From positions 2,418,001 to 2,482,000 of the forward strand of contig NZ_VFPA01000001.1 in assembly GCF_006716445.1 (NCBI RefSeq): 64,000 bases of DNA. Direction: 5' to 3'. Shown here in pieces: positions 9,593-17,908 of the stretch (positions within the stretch are counted from its first letter, which is position 1; each line of letters starts with the position of its first letter). The notes beneath the pieces were generated by a model. It ran no database searches. It was not told the DNA's origin and was given only the letters and a program-made list of their open reading frames with translations. Source of the DNA: Pseudonocardia kunmingensis (lineage in GTDB: Bacteria > Actinomycetota > Actinomycetes > Mycobacteriales > Pseudonocardiaceae). Made by a program: the position numbers and the translations under genes.

Positions 9593-9799
9593 ATGGCCAG
9601 ATACGAGTACCGGGTGCTGCAGCTGCGCGAGAGCATGATCGGCGGGAAGCTCTCGGCCGACAAGCTGGAGAAGCTGCTGAACGACGAGGCGCAACAGGGC
9701 TGGCAGCTGAAGGCGATCACCTCCACCGAGGTGAAGGGCCGGATCGGCCCGGGCGGGGTGGACGGGCTGCTGGTGACGCTGGAGCGCCCAACCGCCTGA
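9593..9799 (+). CDS. DUF4177 small protein
   Basis: 68 residues (MARYEYRVLQLRESMIGGK) with the DUF4177 core WQLKAITSTEVKGRIGPGGVDGLLVTLER: a short alpha/beta protein with the family's typical LN..QGW motif (LLNDEAQQGW). No enzymatic role is known. It is divergent from the TerD gene with only 39 nt between starts. Confidence 0.8.
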   Translation: MARYEYRVLQLRESMIGGKLSADKLEKLLNDEAQQGWQLKAITSTEVKGRIGPGGVDGLLVTLERPTA

Positions 9800-9859
9800 C
9801 GACCCACGGCCCGCCGAGGACGGACGGGGACGCGCGCGCCTCCGCAACGCTGCGACCCG

Positions 9860-9927
9860 CCGCACACACCTGCACGACTCCGCACAGACGCCCGGACATG
9901 TGTGCCGGGGGCGGGAAGTGTGTGCGG
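9860..9927. repeat. CA/TG-rich intergenic palindrome, second copy
   Basis: Arms ccgcacacac (9860-9869) and gtgtgtgcgg (9918-9927) are perfect complements. The interior repeats cacag...atgtgtg, and the segment from the second CA block to atgtgtgccg resembles 5701-5730. It sits between the convergent DUF4177 and catalase genes, a terminator position. The remainder of 9800-10001 shows no gene. Confidence 0.55.
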
Positions 9928-10001
9928 ACGGGCCTCAGACGGCTGGCAGGGCCGCGAGCCGGCCCGTCACCGGTCGACGGAAGTGCCGTTCGGCGGTGCC
10001 G

Positions 10002-10883
10002 TCACTCCTTGTGGAGCTTGTCCTGCGCGGTGCCCGCCGCCTTCTCCACCGGGTTCGGGACGTCGGTGGTGCCGTACATGCGCGCGTCCGGACGCGTGGG
10101 CGGGGGCATCGGCGCCGTCGTCGTCGGGCCGTCGTGGTAGCTGAACTCGCCCTTGCCGTCGGGCGTCGGACCGGCGGCCCAGCTGCCCTCGGCGGCCGCC
10201 TTGCCGTCGCTGAAGTTCTGGTACTGGTAGGACACCGGCTGGTACTCCTTCGACAGCGGGAAGTTGCTCGGGGTCGGGAGCGTCTCGTAGCCCTCCTCCT
10301 GCAGCTCCCGGGCCGCGGCGATCCACTGGTTCTGGTGCATGTTGTCGCGGGCGAGCAGGAACGACAGCAGGTCGCGCACGCCGGCGTCGTCGGTCATGTG
10401 GTAGAGCCGGGCCACCTGGATGCGGCCCTGCATCTCCGCGTTGGCGTTGGCCGTGAAGTCGGCCAGCAGGTTGCCGCTGGCGGTGATGTAGGAGCCCTGC
10501 CACGGGTTGCCGTTGCTGTCGACGGGGCGCGCGCCCGCACCGGCGACGATCGCGTGCTGCACGTCGGTGCCGCCGACGATCGCGGCCACCGTCGGGTCGT
10601 CCTGCACGGCGTCGCTCGTGATGCCCAGCGGCGCCTTCTCCAGCAGCTGGGCGATCATCGTCGCCAGCATCTCGACGTGCCCGATCTCCTCGGACGCGAT
10701 CCCGAACACCAGGTCGCGGTACTTGCCGGGCAGGTGCATGTTCCAGCCCTGGAACATGTACTGCATCGCCACGGTGATCTCGCCGTACTGGCCCCCGAGC
10801 ACTTCCTGCAGCTTGCGGGCGTAGACGGCATCCGGCTTGTCCGGCGTGGACTTGAACTGCAGTTCCTGGCGGTGGAGGAACAT
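10002..10883 (-). CDS. Manganese-containing (non-haem) catalase
   Basis: 293 residues (MFLHRQELQFKSTPDKPDAVY) covering a complete four-helix-bundle catalase that dismutates hydrogen peroxide. Metal-ligand motifs include LQEVLGGQYGEITVAMQYMFQG (Glu), EEIGHVEMLATMIAQLL (Glu and His) and YLLARDNMHQNQW-type residues LARDNMHQNQW (His). The C-terminal tail after about residue 235 is Pro-rich and disordered, as in many actinobacterial homologues. Monocistronic and divergent from the SpoIIE phosphatase gene, a frequent setting for general-stress genes; no sigma-B-type promoter could be confidently read. Confidence 0.92.
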   Translation of the reverse strand: MFLHRQELQFKSTPDKPDAVYARKLQEVLGGQYGEITVAMQYMFQGWNMHLPGKYRDLVFGIASEEIGHVEMLATMIAQLLEKAPLGITSDAVQDDPTVAAIVGGTDVQHAIVAGAGARPVDSNGNPWQGSYITASGNLLADFTANANAEMQGRIQVARLYHMTDDAGVRDLLSFLLARDNMHQNQWIAAARELQEEGYETLPTPSNFPLSKEYQPVSYQYQNFSDGKAAAEGSWAAGPTPDGKGEFSYHDGPTTTAPMPPPTRPDARMYGTTDVPNPVEKAAGTAQDKLHKE

Positions 10884-11068
10884 CCGTACTCCTCTGGGAA
10901 TCGGCGATGTCGCTCGCCCGGGGTCACCGAAGCGCCGCCCCTGAAACGGGTCGTCCGCGAGACTGGCCCCGGGAGGTCAGCGGGCGTCGAGGCGTGGACG
11001 CGGCGCTGCCGGGGTAGCCGGGACCGGAGATCGGGTCGACGGGCGGCGGAACGAGGAGGCGAACCGCG

Positions 11069-11092
11069 ATGCGCCACCGCGCACTCCGGTGA
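11069..11092 (+). CDS. Seven-codon minicistron (leader) coupled to the phosphatase gene
   Basis: ATG at 11069 follows a strong ribosome site gaggagg (11053-11059, 9-nt spacer), encodes MRHRALR and ends at TGA 11090-11092. The stop overlaps the GTG of the next gene by 4 nt (GTGA). The GTG itself has no ribosome site at normal distance, so translation of the minicistron probably delivers ribosomes to it. An alternative is that the phosphatase starts further downstream. Confidence 0.5.
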   Translation: MRHRALR

Positions 11093-12381
11093 GCGGGCTC
11101 GACGCGCAGTGGCAGCGGGCGCTCGTGGCGCTGCTGGAGCGCTCCCACCTACTCACCGGCGACACGATCGCGACCGCCCTCGACGAGGTCCTCGCCCCGC
11201 TGCGGCTGCGTCCCGAGCTGTACCTCGTCGACCACGAGCAGCTCGAGCTCCGGCCGCTGCGCCCCGGCGCCGGGTCCCCGGACCGGGTCGACTCCACGGT
11301 TCCGGGCCGGGCCTACCAGCTGGGCACGGTGCTCGAGGCGCACGACGCGGACGGCCACCGCGTGCTCTGGGTCCCGCTGGTCGACGGCGTCGAGCGGCTC
11401 GGCCTGCTCCGGGTGCTCCTCGCGCCGGACGCCCCGGAAGCCGGCCCCCGGCTGCGCGAGCGGGTGGTGGTCTTCAGCGGCACCCTCGCCCACGTCCTCG
11501 CCTCCAAGCTCGCGCAGAGCGACCTGCTGGTGACGACGCGGCGCCGGCAGCCGATGTCGGTGGCGGGGGAGCTGCTGTGGCAGCTGCTGCCTCCGCTGAC
11601 CGTCGCCACCGACTCGCTGGCGCTCGCCGCCGTGCTCGAGCCCGCCTACGACGTCAGCGGGGACGCCTTCGACTACTCGGTCGGGGCCACGGAGGCGTAC
11701 TTCGCGATCTTCGACTCGTCCGGCCACGACCTGAGCGCGGGCCTCACCACCTCCGTCGCGCTCGCGGCGTCGCGGACCGCCCGCCGTGAGCACCACGACC
11801 TCGCGGGCATGGCCGAGCGCGTCGACGCCGCCCTGACCGAGCAGTTCAGCGACCACCGCTTCGTCACCGGCGTGCTGGCCCGGCTCGACGTCGGGACGGG
11901 GCGGCTGCGCTACCTCGTCGCCGGGCACCCGGCCCCGGTGCTGGTCCGGGCCGGTCGGGCCGTACGCACGCTGGAGGGCGCGCGGCGCATGCCACTCGGG
12001 CGCCTCGCGTCGCTCGCACCGCAGACCGCCGAACCGGCCGAGGAGCTCCTGGAGCCGGGCGACCTGGTGCTCCTCTACAGCGACGGCGTGGAGGAGGCCC
12101 GCGACGCCGACGGCGAGGAGTTCGGCACCGACCGGCTGATCGCGCTCGCCGAGCGCGCGGCGGCCGACGGCCTCCCCGCCCCGGAGACGCTGCGCAGGCT
12201 CGCCCACGCCGTGCGCGAGCACCGCGGCGCCTCGCTGCGCGACGACGCCACGCTCGTGCTGGTGCAGTGGTCGGGCCGGGCGGCCGAACGGCTGCTGCCG
12301 CGCCCGGCGGGCGAGGACGTGGGCGAGGACGTGGGCGAGGTCGGAGAGGACCGGCCGCGCCCGGGCGCGGGCCCCGCATAG
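11089..12381 (+). CDS. PP2C/SpoIIE-type serine/threonine phosphatase
   Basis: 430 residues from GTG. Residues 1-150 form an N-terminal sensor-like part with no recognised domain. The PP2C (SpoIIE/RsbU) domain spans about 160-395: VSGDAFDYS (metal-binding Asp), FDSSGHDLSAGLTTSVAL, YLVAGHPAPVLVR, LLYSDGVEEARD and RDDATLVLVQW. Such phosphatases dephosphorylate anti-anti-sigma factors and trigger general stress or developmental sigma factors; no anti-sigma or antagonist gene is nearby. The extreme C-terminus contains GEDV/GEDVGEVGED repeats. menB follows after 11 nt, though a functional link is not obvious. Confidence 0.88.
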   Translation: MSGLDAQWQRALVALLERSHLLTGDTIATALDEVLAPLRLRPELYLVDHEQLELRPLRPGAGSPDRVDSTVPGRAYQLGTVLEAHDADGHRVLWVPLVDGVERLGLLRVLLAPDAPEAGPRLRERVVVFSGTLAHVLASKLAQSDLLVTTRRRQPMSVAGELLWQLLPPLTVATDSLALAAVLEPAYDVSGDAFDYSVGATEAYFAIFDSSGHDLSAGLTTSVALAASRTARREHHDLAGMAERVDAALTEQFSDHRFVTGVLARLDVGTGRLRYLVAGHPAPVLVRAGRAVRTLEGARRMPLGRLASLAPQTAEPAEELLEPGDLVLLYSDGVEEARDADGEEFGTDRLIALAERAAADGLPAPETLRRLAHAVREHRGASLRDDATLVLVQWSGRAAERLLPRPAGEDVGEDVGEVGEDRPRPGAGPA

Positions 12382-12392
12382 GCTCCGACCCC

Positions 12393-13304
12393 GTGGACAC
12401 CGCTGCCCCGTCGGAGCTGTTCGACCCCGCCGCGTGGCGGCCGGTCGAGGGGTTCGACTTCGCCGACATCACCTACCACCGGGCCGTCGACACCGGCGCC
12501 GTGCGGATCGCGTTCGACCGGCCGGAGGTGCGCAACGCGTTCCGGCCCGGCACCGTCGACGAGCTGTACCGCGCGCTCGACCACGCCCGTCAGACCCCCG
12601 ACGTCGGCTGCGTGCTGCTCACCGGCAACGGGCCCTCGCCCAAGGACGGCGGCTGGGCCTTCTGCTCGGGTGGCGACCAGCGGATCCGCGGGCGCACCGG
12701 CTACCAGTACGCGTCCGGCGAGACCGCCGAGACCGTCGACCCGGCGCGCGCCGGGCGGCTGCACGTCCTCGAGTGCCAGCGGCTCATCCGGTTCATGCCG
12801 AAGGTCGTGATCGCGGTCGTGCCGGGGTGGGCCGCGGGGGGCGGGCACTCGCTGCACGTCGTCTGCGACATGACCCTCGCCAGCGCCGAGCACGGCCGTT
12901 TCAAGCAGACCGACGCCGACGTCGGCTCCTTCGACGGCGGCTTCGGTTCGGCGTACCTCGCGCGGCAGGTGGGCCAGAAGATCGCCCGCGAGATCTTCTT
13001 CCTCGGACGCGAGTACTCCGCGCAGGAGGCGCACCGGATGGGCACCGTCAACGCGGTCGTCCCGCACGCCGACCTGGAGAAGGTCGCCCTCGAGTGGGCG
13101 AGGGAGGTCAACGGCAAGTCGCCGACGGCCCAGCGGATGCTCAAGTACGCCTTCAACCTGATCGACGACGGGCTGGTCGGGCAGCAGCTGTTCGCCGGCG
13201 AGGCCACGCGGCTGGCGTACATGACCGACGAGGCCGTCGAGGGTCGCGACGCGTTCCTGCAGAAGCGCGACCCCGACTGGACGGCCTACCCGTGGCACTA
13301 CTGA
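12393..13304 (+). CDS. menB: 1,4-dihydroxy-2-naphthoyl-CoA synthase
   Basis: 303 residues from GTG (12393). A crotonase-fold enzyme that cyclises o-succinylbenzoyl-CoA in menaquinone biosynthesis. Family motifs: NAFRPGTVDELYRAL, GWAFCSGGDQRIRG (oxyanion-hole glycines), VVPGWAAGGGHSLHVVCDMTLAS, QTDADVGSFDGGFGSAYLAR and the C-terminal DPDWTAYPWHY typical of MenB. Length is normal. It begins 11 nt after the phosphatase gene and is followed by menE, giving two consecutive steps of one pathway in inverse chemical order. Confidence 0.95.
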   Translation: MDTAAPSELFDPAAWRPVEGFDFADITYHRAVDTGAVRIAFDRPEVRNAFRPGTVDELYRALDHARQTPDVGCVLLTGNGPSPKDGGWAFCSGGDQRIRGRTGYQYASGETAETVDPARAGRLHVLECQRLIRFMPKVVIAVVPGWAAGGGHSLHVVCDMTLASAEHGRFKQTDADVGSFDGGFGSAYLARQVGQKIAREIFFLGREYSAQEAHRMGTVNAVVPHADLEKVALEWAREVNGKSPTAQRMLKYAFNLIDDGLVGQQLFAGEATRLAYMTDEAVEGRDAFLQKRDPDWTAYPWHY

Positions 13305-13344
13305 CCCCCGCGGGTCGGGGCCCGAGCGCGAGCAGGACCGGGCG

Positions 13345-14514
13345 GTGACCCTGCGGGTCGTGACCGTCGACGGCTCGCCCGCGTCGGCCCGCGCGCTCGT
13401 CGCGGCCGTCCGGGCGGCGCTCGAGGGCGGCCCTGCCGTACTCCCGCTCGGGCCGGGGGAGCCGGTCCCCACCGCCGATCCCGGGCCCGGCACGGCGCTC
13501 GTGATCGCCACCTCCGGCTCGACGGGCGTCGCCAAGCACGTGGTGCTCTCCGCCGCGGCGCTGCGGGCGTCCGCGCTGGCCACCGCGGCGCGGCTCGGCG
13601 GGTCGGGCCGCTGGCTGCTCGCGCTGCCCGCGCAGCACGTCGCCGGGGTGCAGGTGGTGGTCCGGTCCCTGCTCGCGGGCGCCCCGCCCGTCGTGCAGGA
13701 CCTGCGCGACGGGTTCCGGCCGGAGGCGTTCGCGGCCGCGACGCGGCAGCTCGGCACCGGACGGCGCAGCACGAGCCTCGTGCCCACCCAGCTCGGCCGG
13801 ATCCTCGACGCGGGCGGCGCCGCCCTCGACGCGCTGCGCGGCTACGACGCCGTGCTGGTCGGCGGGGCCGCACTCACCCCGTCGCTGCGCGCCCGCGCCG
13901 GTGCGGCGGGCGTCGCGGTCGTCACGACCTACGGGATGAGCGAGACGGCGGGCGGCTGCGTCTACGACGGACGCCCCCTCGACGGCGTGCGCGTCGCGCT
14001 GGACGCGGACGGCCGCATCCTGCTGGGCGGTGCCACGCTCGCCGACGGCTACCTCGACGCGCCCGCGCTCACCGCCGCGGCGTTCGCGGGCGGGTGGTTC
14101 CGCACGAGCGACCTCGGACGCTGGCGGGACGGCCGCCTCGAGGTGCTGGGGCGGGCCGACGACGTGATCGTCACGGGCGGGGAGAAGGTCGCCCCGGCCG
14201 CCGTGGAACGCGTGCTGGCCGCCCAGGCAGGCGTGGCCGCCGCGTGCGTCGTCGGGCTCCCGGACCGCGAGTGGGGCCGGCTCGTGGCGGCCGCCGTCGT
14301 CCCGGAGGGCGGCGCGCCGGGCCGCCCGCCCGACCCGGCGCTGGATCCCGTGCTGGCCGAGCGGCTGCGCGCCGCGGTCCGGGCGGAGCTCGGCCGTGCC
14401 GCCGTGCCCCGGATCCTGCGCGCCGTGGCCGCGATCCCGCTGCGGGGCATCGGCAAACCCGACCGCGCCGCCACTGCCCAGATCCTCACCCGGCCACACC
14501 ACCGGGACGGATGA
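13345..14514 (+). CDS. menE: o-Succinylbenzoate-CoA ligase (compact form)
   Basis: 389 residues from GTG. Adenylating enzyme that activates o-succinylbenzoate for MenB. Motifs: P-loop TSGSTGVAKHV, LPAQHVAGVQ, VGGAALTPSLR, TYGMSETAGGCVYDG, FRTSDLGRWRDGRLEVLGRADDVIVTGGEKV (hinge Asp/Arg) and the C-terminal Lys in RGIGKPDRAA. It is shorter than the roughly 450-490 residues of Bacillus or E. coli enzymes, with a reduced N-terminal domain, as usual in actinobacteria. It lies 40 nt after menB. Confidence 0.92.
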   Translation: MTLRVVTVDGSPASARALVAAVRAALEGGPAVLPLGPGEPVPTADPGPGTALVIATSGSTGVAKHVVLSAAALRASALATAARLGGSGRWLLALPAQHVAGVQVVVRSLLAGAPPVVQDLRDGFRPEAFAAATRQLGTGRRSTSLVPTQLGRILDAGGAALDALRGYDAVLVGGAALTPSLRARAGAAGVAVVTTYGMSETAGGCVYDGRPLDGVRVALDADGRILLGGATLADGYLDAPALTAAAFAGGWFRTSDLGRWRDGRLEVLGRADDVIVTGGEKVAPAAVERVLAAQAGVAAACVVGLPDREWGRLVAAAVVPEGGAPGRPPDPALDPVLAERLRAAVRAELGRAAVPRILRAVAAIPLRGIGKPDRAATAQILTRPHHRDG

Positions 14515-14632
14515 CTTCGGACTACACCTCTTCGTGGCGCTCACCCTGCGCTCATTGACCCCGCGCGCCTCATCCGTTCTGCTGCATCCCGGACAGGTAC
14601 TCCCGTCACAGCGGCACCAGGGGGCACGGGGC

Positions 14633-15853
14633 ATGAGGTGGGGAACGGCGACCGCGGTCCTGGGCCTCGCGGGCAGCCTCGCCCTCGGCGCGGCGGCGCC
14701 GGCCGCGGCCGCCGACCCGCCGCCCTCGTGGACCGCGGACCTGCGGACGGGCGAGGCCGCGGGCGTCGCCGTCGACGCCACGTCGGCCCGCCTCGACCCG
14801 GCCACCGCCTTCCCGGCCGCCACCGAGGGCGGCGCCGAGGACCGGGCCACGCCGGAGGCGGCGGTCCGGCCCACCGGCCTGCTGACCTTCCCGGCGCAGC
14901 GGCTGCAGCGCACCGCGGACCGGGTCGTCGCGAGGATCGACGCCGAGGTACCGCCCGGCGCCACCGCCACCGTGGACGTCCGCGCCCGGCGCAGCAGCGG
15001 CGGCTGGACCGAGTGGGTCCCCGCCACCCCGGACGGGGGCGGGCAGGCGGTGGAGCTCCCGGTCGCCGCCACCGAGGTGCAGGGCAGGCTCGTCCTCGCG
15101 GGTGACCCGGCGGCCGGGCCCGTCGTCCGGTCGGTGACGCTCACCGCCCACCCGGCACCGCCCGGTCGCGCCGAGAGCGGGCAGGCGGCGGAGGCGCTGT
15201 CCTACCGCGTGTTCGCCACGCGCGAGGGGCTCGTCGGCGGCACCACCGCGAACGGGCACGTCATCCGCCCCCGGGACCACTTCGCCGCGCTGCCCTCGCG
15301 CCGCGCGCTCGCGCCCCGCGGCAGCAGCGACTACTCGGTGGAGGTGTGCGCGCCGACCGGCCGCTGCGCCTTCGCCCCGGTCTGGGACGTCGGACCGTGG
15401 AACACCCGCGACGACTACTGGAACCCGCCCTCGCGGCGCCAGGAGTGGCGCGACCTGCCCCGGGGGGTGCCGCAGGCGCAGGCCGCGCACCAGGACGGCT
15501 ACAACGGCGGGCGCGACCAGTACGGCCGCCGGGTGGCGAACCCGGCGGGCATCGACCTGGGAGACGGCCTGTTCTGGGACGCCCTCGGCCTGCGGGACAA
15601 CGCCTGGGTCACCGTGGACTACCTGTGGACGGGTGCCGAGCGGCTGTCCCGGGTCGACGACGACACCGACGTGCTCGCCGCCCCCGATGCCGCCGCCGAG
15701 GTCGTCGGGATCGCGGCGGAGGACGCCGCCGTCCCGGTGGAGTGCGTGCTGGACACCGGTGCCGGGCGCTGGCTGCGGATCGGCGCCGACCAGTACCTCG
15801 AGGCCGCGGCGGTCCCCGACCTGGAGCAGGCCACGACCTGTGCCCGGCCGTGA
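14633..15853 (+). CDS. Secreted protein of unknown function with SH3-like C-terminal region
   Basis: 406 residues from ATG 14633. A Sec signal peptide is clear (MRWGTATAVLGLAGSLALGAA then AAPAAAAD, cleavage expected after AAA). The mature N-terminal half (about 30-190) is beta-rich (LTFPAQRLQRTADRVVARI, TATVDVRARRSSGGWTEWV). Residues 200-330 contain a Trp/Asp-rich segment (VWDVGPWNTRDDYWNPPSRRQEW, later GIDLGDGLFWDALGLRDNAWVTVDYLW). The last 75 residues look like an SH3b-type module (LAAPDAAAEVVGIAAEDAAVPVECVLDTGAGRWLRI). I do not recognise a named family; a cell-wall-associated role is an inference. A longer in-frame reading upstream lacks a signal peptide at its start and was rejected. Confidence 0.8.
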   Translation: MRWGTATAVLGLAGSLALGAAAPAAAADPPPSWTADLRTGEAAGVAVDATSARLDPATAFPAATEGGAEDRATPEAAVRPTGLLTFPAQRLQRTADRVVARIDAEVPPGATATVDVRARRSSGGWTEWVPATPDGGGQAVELPVAATEVQGRLVLAGDPAAGPVVRSVTLTAHPAPPGRAESGQAAEALSYRVFATREGLVGGTTANGHVIRPRDHFAALPSRRALAPRGSSDYSVEVCAPTGRCAFAPVWDVGPWNTRDDYWNPPSRRQEWRDLPRGVPQAQAAHQDGYNGGRDQYGRRVANPAGIDLGDGLFWDALGLRDNAWVTVDYLWTGAERLSRVDDDTDVLAAPDAAAEVVGIAAEDAAVPVECVLDTGAGRWLRIGADQYLEAAAVPDLEQATTCARP

Positions 15854-15871
15854 GCACCCGACGCGGGAGAC

Positions 15872-15942
15872 GCGTGCACCGAGACCCCGACTCGCGGGGG
15901 GAACGCCCCCCTCTCCCCGCGAGTCGGGCTCTGGGTGCACGC
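15872..15942. terminator. Long imperfect palindrome (terminator) between the secreted protein gene and menA
   Basis: 28-nt arms (15872-15899 and 15915-15942) pair at 26 of 28 positions with a 15-nt loop. It begins 19 nt after the stop of the upstream plus-strand gene and lacks a T-tract. Confidence 0.65.
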
Positions 15943-16005
15943 GGATCGCCCTCCGCGGGCCGGACTCCCGGCGAGGGGGACGCGGGCGCGGGATAACGTT
16001 CATGC

Positions 16006-16887
16006 GTGGCCACGCTCGCGCAGTGGGTGGAGGGTGCACGACCGCGCACCCTGCCGACCGCCCTCTCCCCCGTCATCGCCGGCACCGGAGCGGCGATCGG
16101 CCAGGGTGTCGTCGCTCCCGGCCGGGCGGTGCTGGCGCTCGTCGTCGCGGTGTCGCTGATGATCGGCGTCAACTACGCCAACGACTACTCCGACGGCATC
16201 CGCGGCACGGACGACGAACGGGTGGGGCCGCTGCGGCTGGTGGGCTCCCGCCTCGCGGCGCCGTCCACCGTGCGCGCGGCGGCGCTCGCCAGCCTCGCGG
16301 TCGCCGGGCTGGCCGGGCTGACCCTGGTCTCGCTGACCCAGCAGTGGTGGCTGATCGCGGTGGGGGTCGCCTGCATCGCCGCCGCGTGGTTCTACACGGG
16401 GGGCTCGCACCCCTACGGGTACCTCGGCCTCGGCGAGATCGCGGTGTTCGTGTTCTACGGGCTCGTCGGCGTGCTCGGCACGGTGTACACGCAGAGCGGC
16501 CCGCCGGGGGCGCTCGCCGTGGTCGCCGCGATCGGCGTCGGCATGCTCACCAGCGCCGTGCTGGTGGCCAACAACCTGCGCGACATCCCCACCGACACCG
16601 CCGTGGGCAAGCGGACGCTCGCGGTGTTCCTGGGCGACCGCGACACCCGCCGCCTGTACGCGGCGCTGATGCTGCTGCCGTTCCTGCTGTCGGCGGGCGC
16701 CGGGGTGCGCAGCTGGCCGATGCTGCTCGCGCTGCTCGCGGTGCCGTTCGCCGTGGTGCCCGTGCGCGACGTCCTGCGCGGCGTCGAGGGCACCGCGTTG
16801 ATCCGCGTGCTGGCCCAGACCGGGGTGCTGCTGCTCGCCTGGTCAGTGTTGACCGCGGTCGGACTCGCGGTCGGCCGGTTCGTCTGA
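16006..16887 (+). CDS. menA: 1,4-dihydroxy-2-naphthoate polyprenyltransferase
   Basis: 293 residues from GTG 16006. An integral membrane UbiA-superfamily enzyme that attaches the polyprenyl tail to dihydroxynaphthoate in menaquinone synthesis. The first Asp-rich motif is NYANDYSDGIRGTDD and the second lies around NNLRDIPTDTAVGKRTLAV. Eight to nine hydrophobic segments are evident, and the N-terminal WVEGARPRTLPTALSPVIAG is typical of MenA. Its 3' end overlaps the convergent DUF4229 gene by 45 bp. Confidence 0.94.
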   Translation: MATLAQWVEGARPRTLPTALSPVIAGTGAAIGQGVVAPGRAVLALVVAVSLMIGVNYANDYSDGIRGTDDERVGPLRLVGSRLAAPSTVRAAALASLAVAGLAGLTLVSLTQQWWLIAVGVACIAAAWFYTGGSHPYGYLGLGEIAVFVFYGLVGVLGTVYTQSGPPGALAVVAAIGVGMLTSAVLVANNLRDIPTDTAVGKRTLAVFLGDRDTRRLYAALMLLPFLLSAGAGVRSWPMLLALLAVPFAVVPVRDVLRGVEGTALIRVLAQTGVLLLAWSVLTAVGLAVGRFV

Positions 16888-17196
16888 CGCGGTGGGCGGT
16901 CCGGCGTCCGCAGGCGCGTCGCCACGCAGCCGGGAGCGCAACGCCTCCCGTTCCTGCGCGCGCCGCTCGCGGGCCACGGCCAGCGCGCCGTCCAGCCGGC
17001 TGCGCAGGTCGCGGAACAGGACCATCGACAGCGGAAGCGCGACGATCAACGCGATGAGCAGGGCGAGGAGCAGTGGCACCCCCGCCAGGAGCAGCAGTGC
17101 CGCCACCAGGGCGACCAGCGCCACGCGGGCGCCGGTGTAGAGCGCGACGGTGGCGGCCAGCCCCGGCTGCCCGGTGCTCGGAGTGGGCGAGGACAT
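16843..17196 (-). CDS. DUF4229 membrane protein
   Basis: 117 residues from MSSPTPSTGQPGLAA. Two hydrophobic segments (about 22-40 and 42-60), then a basic helix FRDLRSRLDGALAVARERRAQEREALRSR and an acidic tail. This matches actinobacterial DUF4229 proteins, which commonly sit beside menA. Function unknown. The last 15 codons are antisense to the end of menA (16843-16887), so both C-termini are encoded by the same DNA. Confidence 0.8.
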   Translation of the reverse strand: MSSPTPSTGQPGLAATVALYTGARVALVALVAALLLLAGVPLLLALLIALIVALPLSMVLFRDLRSRLDGALAVARERRAQEREALRSRLRGDAPADAGPPTASDEPADRESDRGQH

Positions 17197-17358
17197 GCAC
17201 CGAGGGTACGACCGCGACCGCCGGACCGGTCTCCGCAGCCCTGCCAGCTGTGTCCGGTTCGTCCTTGAAGAGCCCTTTACCTCCGGACAACCGTTCGAGT
17301 ACCCGGGGTCCCAGGTGTCACGATGGCCCGGAAACATCCTCGTTCTGGGAGGTCATGG

Positions 17359-17583
17359 ATGTCGACCACGGTCCACGCCGGCAGCACCGAGCGACTGCTC
17401 ACCCCCGGTGAGGTTGCTGCCCTCTTCCGGGTCGACCCCAAGACCGTCACGCGGTGGGCGTCCGCCGGCCGGATCGGGTCGATCCGCACACCGGGCGGCC
17501 ACCGGCGCTTCCGCGAGTCCGAGGTGCGCAGCATGCTGGCCGACCTCACGAGCGAGGCCACGCTGCCGCCCGCCCGTCCCTGA
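17359..17583 (+). CDS. bldC: BldC-like MerR/excisionase-type DNA-binding protein
   Basis: 74 residues from ATG 17359 (ggaggtc at good spacing; the ATG at 17355 is out of frame). It is essentially one winged-helix domain: RLLTPGEVAALFRVDPKTVTRWASAGRIGSIRTPGGHRRFRESEVRSMLAD, closely matching Streptomyces BldC, a small MerR-fold regulator that binds direct repeats and controls the onset of development. Sequence outside the domain is short and variable. It is separate from the second excisionase-type protein at 43928-44137. Confidence 0.88.
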   Translation: MSTTVHAGSTERLLTPGEVAALFRVDPKTVTRWASAGRIGSIRTPGGHRRFRESEVRSMLADLTSEATLPPARP

Positions 17584-17668
17584 CCCGCCTCCGCTCACAG
17601 CACCGGGCCGGACTTCACCCCGACGCCGCACGTCCTCGGCTAACCTCGGCGTCGGAGGTGGTTCGACA

Positions 17669-17887
17669 ATGCTTTTCCTCATCGCATTCGTCGGCGCCGC
17701 GATCATCGCTCTGGTGCTGTGGAAGGCGATGAACTCCGGCGCCGTCGAGTTCCCGCAGCCGCAGCGGCAACGCCCTGTGGTCCGCCCGACCCGGCCGTCC
17801 CGGGTCAGCGGCCCCGACGACGACCCCGACTTCCTGCGTCAGCTCGACGAGAAGGTGCGCAAGCGCGACGAGCCGCCCAGCCCCTGA
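17669..17887 (+). CDS. Small single-pass membrane protein
   Basis: 72 residues (MLFLIAFVGAAIIALVLWKAM) preceded by ggaggt (17654-17659). One transmembrane helix at 1-20, then a basic Pro/Arg/Gln stretch and an acidic-basic end DDDPDFLRQLDEKVRKRDE. No family recognised. The good ribosome site and codon usage support a real gene; its end faces the MinD-like gene (21-nt gap). Confidence 0.7.
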   Translation: MLFLIAFVGAAIIALVLWKAMNSGAVEFPQPQRQRPVVRPTRPSRVSGPDDDPDFLRQLDEKVRKRDEPPSP

Positions 17888-17908
17888 CCGGGCGGCCCGG
17901 GGTGGGCC

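Noticed and set aside
8471..9799. TerD plus DUF4177 as part of a larger Ter defence cluster
   Set aside because: No TerB, TerC, TerZ, TerY or ATP-grasp genes are present; neighbours are a lactonase and a catalase.
15872..15942. Palindrome considered as a riboswitch or attenuator for menA
   Set aside because: It is a simple long stem directly after the upstream stop, with no competing structure or conserved aptamer motif.
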